Shown here: piece after piece, positions 62,369 to 64,000 of the stretch
How positions within the stretch are numbered: position 1 is the stretch's first letter
Layout of the letters: the number at the start of each line of letters is the position of its first letter
From: Flavobacteriales bacterium
GTDB taxonomy: Bacteria; Bacteroidota; Bacteroidia; Flavobacteriales_F; PHOS-HE28
Length of the DNA stretch: 64,000 nucleotides
Reading direction: 5' to 3'
Assembly: GCA_016713875.1 (NCBI GenBank)
Contig: JADJOI010000002.1
Coordinates: 1-64,000 of the forward strand
Notes under the pieces: generated by a model
What the model saw: the letters and a program-made list of their open reading frames with translations, nothing else
Told to the model about the DNA's origin: nothing
Databases searched by the model: none
Translations under genes and position numbers: made by a program

Positions 62369-63832
62369 TTACTGCGCGAACCATGCCCTTATACCCTCGC
62401 GACCACGCGAGGCGGAGCGCACGAGGTACGCGCCGGGCGCCACCATGCGTGTGCTGCCTGCGGAGAGGGTGAAGTGCTCCAGCGACCTCCCGCTCATGTC
62501 GTACAGCGTGATGGACACGCTGCCCTGACCGGTCCAGGTGATCCGGTCACCGCTCAGCAGCAGGTCATGCTCCGCCGCTCCTTCATCGACGCCGGTGAGC
62601 GTACACGGGGGCAGCGCGTGCTGCAGCAGAGCCCCGTACACATCCTCCTCCACGCCATAGAAGGCGCTGTTGGTGCCGAACTGGTAGGCATTTCCTGGCG
62701 TGTAGCCGTTGGTGATGAACACGAGACCGAATCCGGAGGAGAGGTCCACGTACAGGTCGCTGATGAGGCCATAGGCTTCACCGGCATGGCCGAAGAAGGC
62801 GGTCTGTGGGAAGACCACATCACCACCGGGTTGGGCGGTGATGCGATGCACGCCGAGCCCCCAGGAGCGGAAGAGGCCGTAGTAGTTGTCGCCGTTGCTC
62901 CCGTCCCAGGTCCATTCGTCGCCGAGCATCAAGGCCAGGGTGGCGGGTTGCAGGAGGATGGTGCCGTCGTACGTGCCTTCATTGGCGAGCAGGATCGCGA
63001 AGCGTGCCAGCTCCAAGGCGCTCACGCGGAGGCCGCCCTGCGGGGCGAAGAAGAGGCCGTTGGTGCCGATGACGTACTGGCTGAGGTCGGGTGCCGGCGG
63101 CATCACCCCGCCGAAGTTGTCGGACTGTGGGGTGCTGTTGCGGTAGAGCGCGGCGAGGTCGGCGACGCCGGGCAGGTCCTGCACGTTGTAACTGCCATGG
63201 ATGCCAAGGGGCAGAAGCACCTGTTGCCGCATGTACAGGTCGAACCGCTGTCCGCTCAGCGCTTCGACCAGCGTACCGATGATGCCATAGTTCGCGTTGC
63301 TGTAGGCGAAATAGCTGCCAGGCGCCTCGGTGCGCCACATGTTGGCCGTGTACCAGTCGCCCCCGGGCAGGGCCAGTTCGCTGATGGGTGGAGGGGGCGT
63401 GGTGCCGTATGTCGCGCTCTGGAAATCGCCATAGCCTGTTCCATCCTGGAAGCTGCTACGGTGGCTCAGCAGCATACGGTAGGTGATGGGCACCGACGGA
63501 TGAGCGGGGTTCCGGAAGGTGAAGCCCAGTGCGATGCTCACATCGTCATCCAGACCGAAGGCGCCCTGCTCGCACAACCGCATGAGCCCGATGGCAGTGA
63601 CGAGCTTGCTGATGCTGGCGATGCGGTACCGGGTGCTGTCGTCCACATCGAGGTTGAGCGCGAGGTCGCGCTTGCCGGTGTGCACCACGTCCTGCACGGC
63701 GGTGCCACAGGTGGTGACCACGCTCATGCCCACCAGGCCGTTCGCCGTTGCCACGGACTGGAGCTGCTGGTCGAGGGTCTGGCCGACGGCGATACCCGGC
63801 AGCAGGGAGAGCCCGAGGAGGGGAATGCGCAT
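62369..63832 (-). CDS. secreted serine hydrolase (beta-lactamase/PBP class C fold) with C-terminal sorting-like domain
   Basis: 487 residues, signal peptide MRIPLLGLSLLPGIAVGQ. SxxK nucleophile in YRIASISKLVTA (Ser 73, Lys 76), the YxN motif in YFAYSNANYG (Tyr 177), and the HxG-type third motif in AFFGHAGEAYG near residue 325. This is the serine beta-lactamase-like/esterase/D-aminopeptidase group; substrate cannot be read. The last 70 residues (DLLLSGDRITWTGQ, VSITLYDMSGRSLEHFTL, VAPGAYLVRSA) look like a short T9SS-type domain. A TACCTTCG box ends six nt before the ATG. Confidence 0.88.
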   Translation of the reverse strand: MRIPLLGLSLLPGIAVGQTLDQQLQSVATANGLVGMSVVTTCGTAVQDVVHTGKRDLALNLDVDDSTRYRIASISKLVTAIGLMRLCEQGAFGLDDDVSIALGFTFRNPAHPSVPITYRMLLSHRSSFQDGTGYGDFQSATYGTTPPPPISELALPGGDWYTANMWRTEAPGSYFAYSNANYGIIGTLVEALSGQRFDLYMRQQVLLPLGIHGSYNVQDLPGVADLAALYRNSTPQSDNFGGVMPPAPDLSQYVIGTNGLFFAPQGGLRVSALELARFAILLANEGTYDGTILLQPATLALMLGDEWTWDGSNGDNYYGLFRSWGLGVHRITAQPGGDVVFPQTAFFGHAGEAYGLISDLYVDLSSGFGLVFITNGYTPGNAYQFGTNSAFYGVEEDVYGALLQHALPPCTLTGVDEGAAEHDLLLSGDRITWTGQGSVSITLYDMSGRSLEHFTLSAGSTRMVAPGAYLVRSASRGREGIRAWFAQ

Positions 63833-63837
63833 TGGAC

Positions 63838-63845
63838 CGAAGGTA
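63838..63845 (-). promoter_or_regulatory. -7-like box close to the start codon
   Basis: On the minus strand TACCTTCG (seven of eight), with five nt between it and the ATG at 63832. Confidence 0.45.
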
Positions 63846-64000
63846 TCGGTCCGTGGTGCACGGCAGGTGCAGCGCCGGAGGTGGGGGTGGTGCGTCGCGC
63901 AGGGTCGCGATCGGCCGAAGGTCGATCCAGGGGAGGGCGTAGCGGGTAGGTGTACCTGAAGGACGCCTGCTCCCGCGGCACGGCCGGGATCACGAACTTC
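63846..64000. other. right edge, no gene defined
   Basis: 155 bp upstream of the serine hydrolase. A minus-strand open frame reading FVIPAVPREQASFRYTYPLR enters from the edge and could be the end of another gene, but it cannot be supported from this window. Confidence 0.3.

Overview
The window is high-GC bacterial DNA that reads as Bacteroidota, most likely a high-GC Flavobacteriales-type lineage. The evidence is: the Bacteroidota promoter box TAnnTTTG (often with TTG about 19-20 nt upstream) before many genes; secreted proteins with type IX secretion (T9SS) C-terminal sorting domains; an OmpP1/FadL porin next to proS; a carB of 936 codons that lacks the C-terminal allosteric domain; and Bacteroidota-style lipoproteins. 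No species name can be read from the sequence.

Layout. (1) 1-3.95 kb: an OmpP1/FadL porin and a lipoprotein on the minus strand, then proS and a conserved hypothetical on the plus strand. All are broken by many small indels, mostly one- or two-base losses in short homopolymer or GC runs, so read or polishing error is more likely than decay. (2) 4.0-10.4 kb: tRNA-Glu(TTC), then a roughly 6.3 kb putative integrated element (replication protein, excisionase, tyrosine integrase), also indel-ridden, ending at a partial copy of the tRNA 3' end. (3) 10.36-10.99 kb: a perfect terminator hairpin followed by six tandem units of about 100 bp. (4) 11.2-27.8 kb: a Wzx/Wzy-type polysaccharide locus (wza, wzc, wzx, glycosyltransferases, wzy, acetyltransferase, a T9SS beta-helix protein, epimerase, wecG, WbaP-like initiator). 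It continues after rpsT and radC with wecB, an alpha/alpha-barrel protein, a deacetylase-like protein and a FemAB-like protein (28.9-33.4 kb). (5) 33.4-45.8 kb: housekeeping genes. These are upp, a HAD phosphatase, a minus-strand run rsfS-ftsH-(DUF2007-like)-cdsA-psd-lipoprotein, then birA, rpmH and carB. ftsH carries one frameshift. (6) 45.8-57.6 kb: an accessory region with a secreted two-gene operon, an IS630 remnant fused to a host gene, an AT-rich P-loop ATPase, two toxin-antitoxin-like pairs, an acyltransferase, and two near-identical copies of one small gene. Structured repeats separate most of these modules. (7) 58.1-63.8 kb: three exported minus-strand proteins with C-terminal sorting-like domains (beta-propeller-like, M14 carboxypeptidase, serine hydrolase).

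How the parts fit together. The polysaccharide genes supply an initiating sugar-phosphate transferase, glycosyltransferases, flippase, polymerase, length control/BY-kinase and outer-membrane exit, so they look like one capsule or exopolysaccharide pathway. The rsfS-to-psd run combines ribosome and protein quality control with phospholipid synthesis. The most unusual part is 50-56 kb. There, small gene modules alternate with at least three families of roughly 50-110 bp palindromic repeats, and one spacer holds two adjacent hairpins whose differences are compensatory. This suggests a cassette-like or REP-like system, but the window contains no recognisable recombinase for it.
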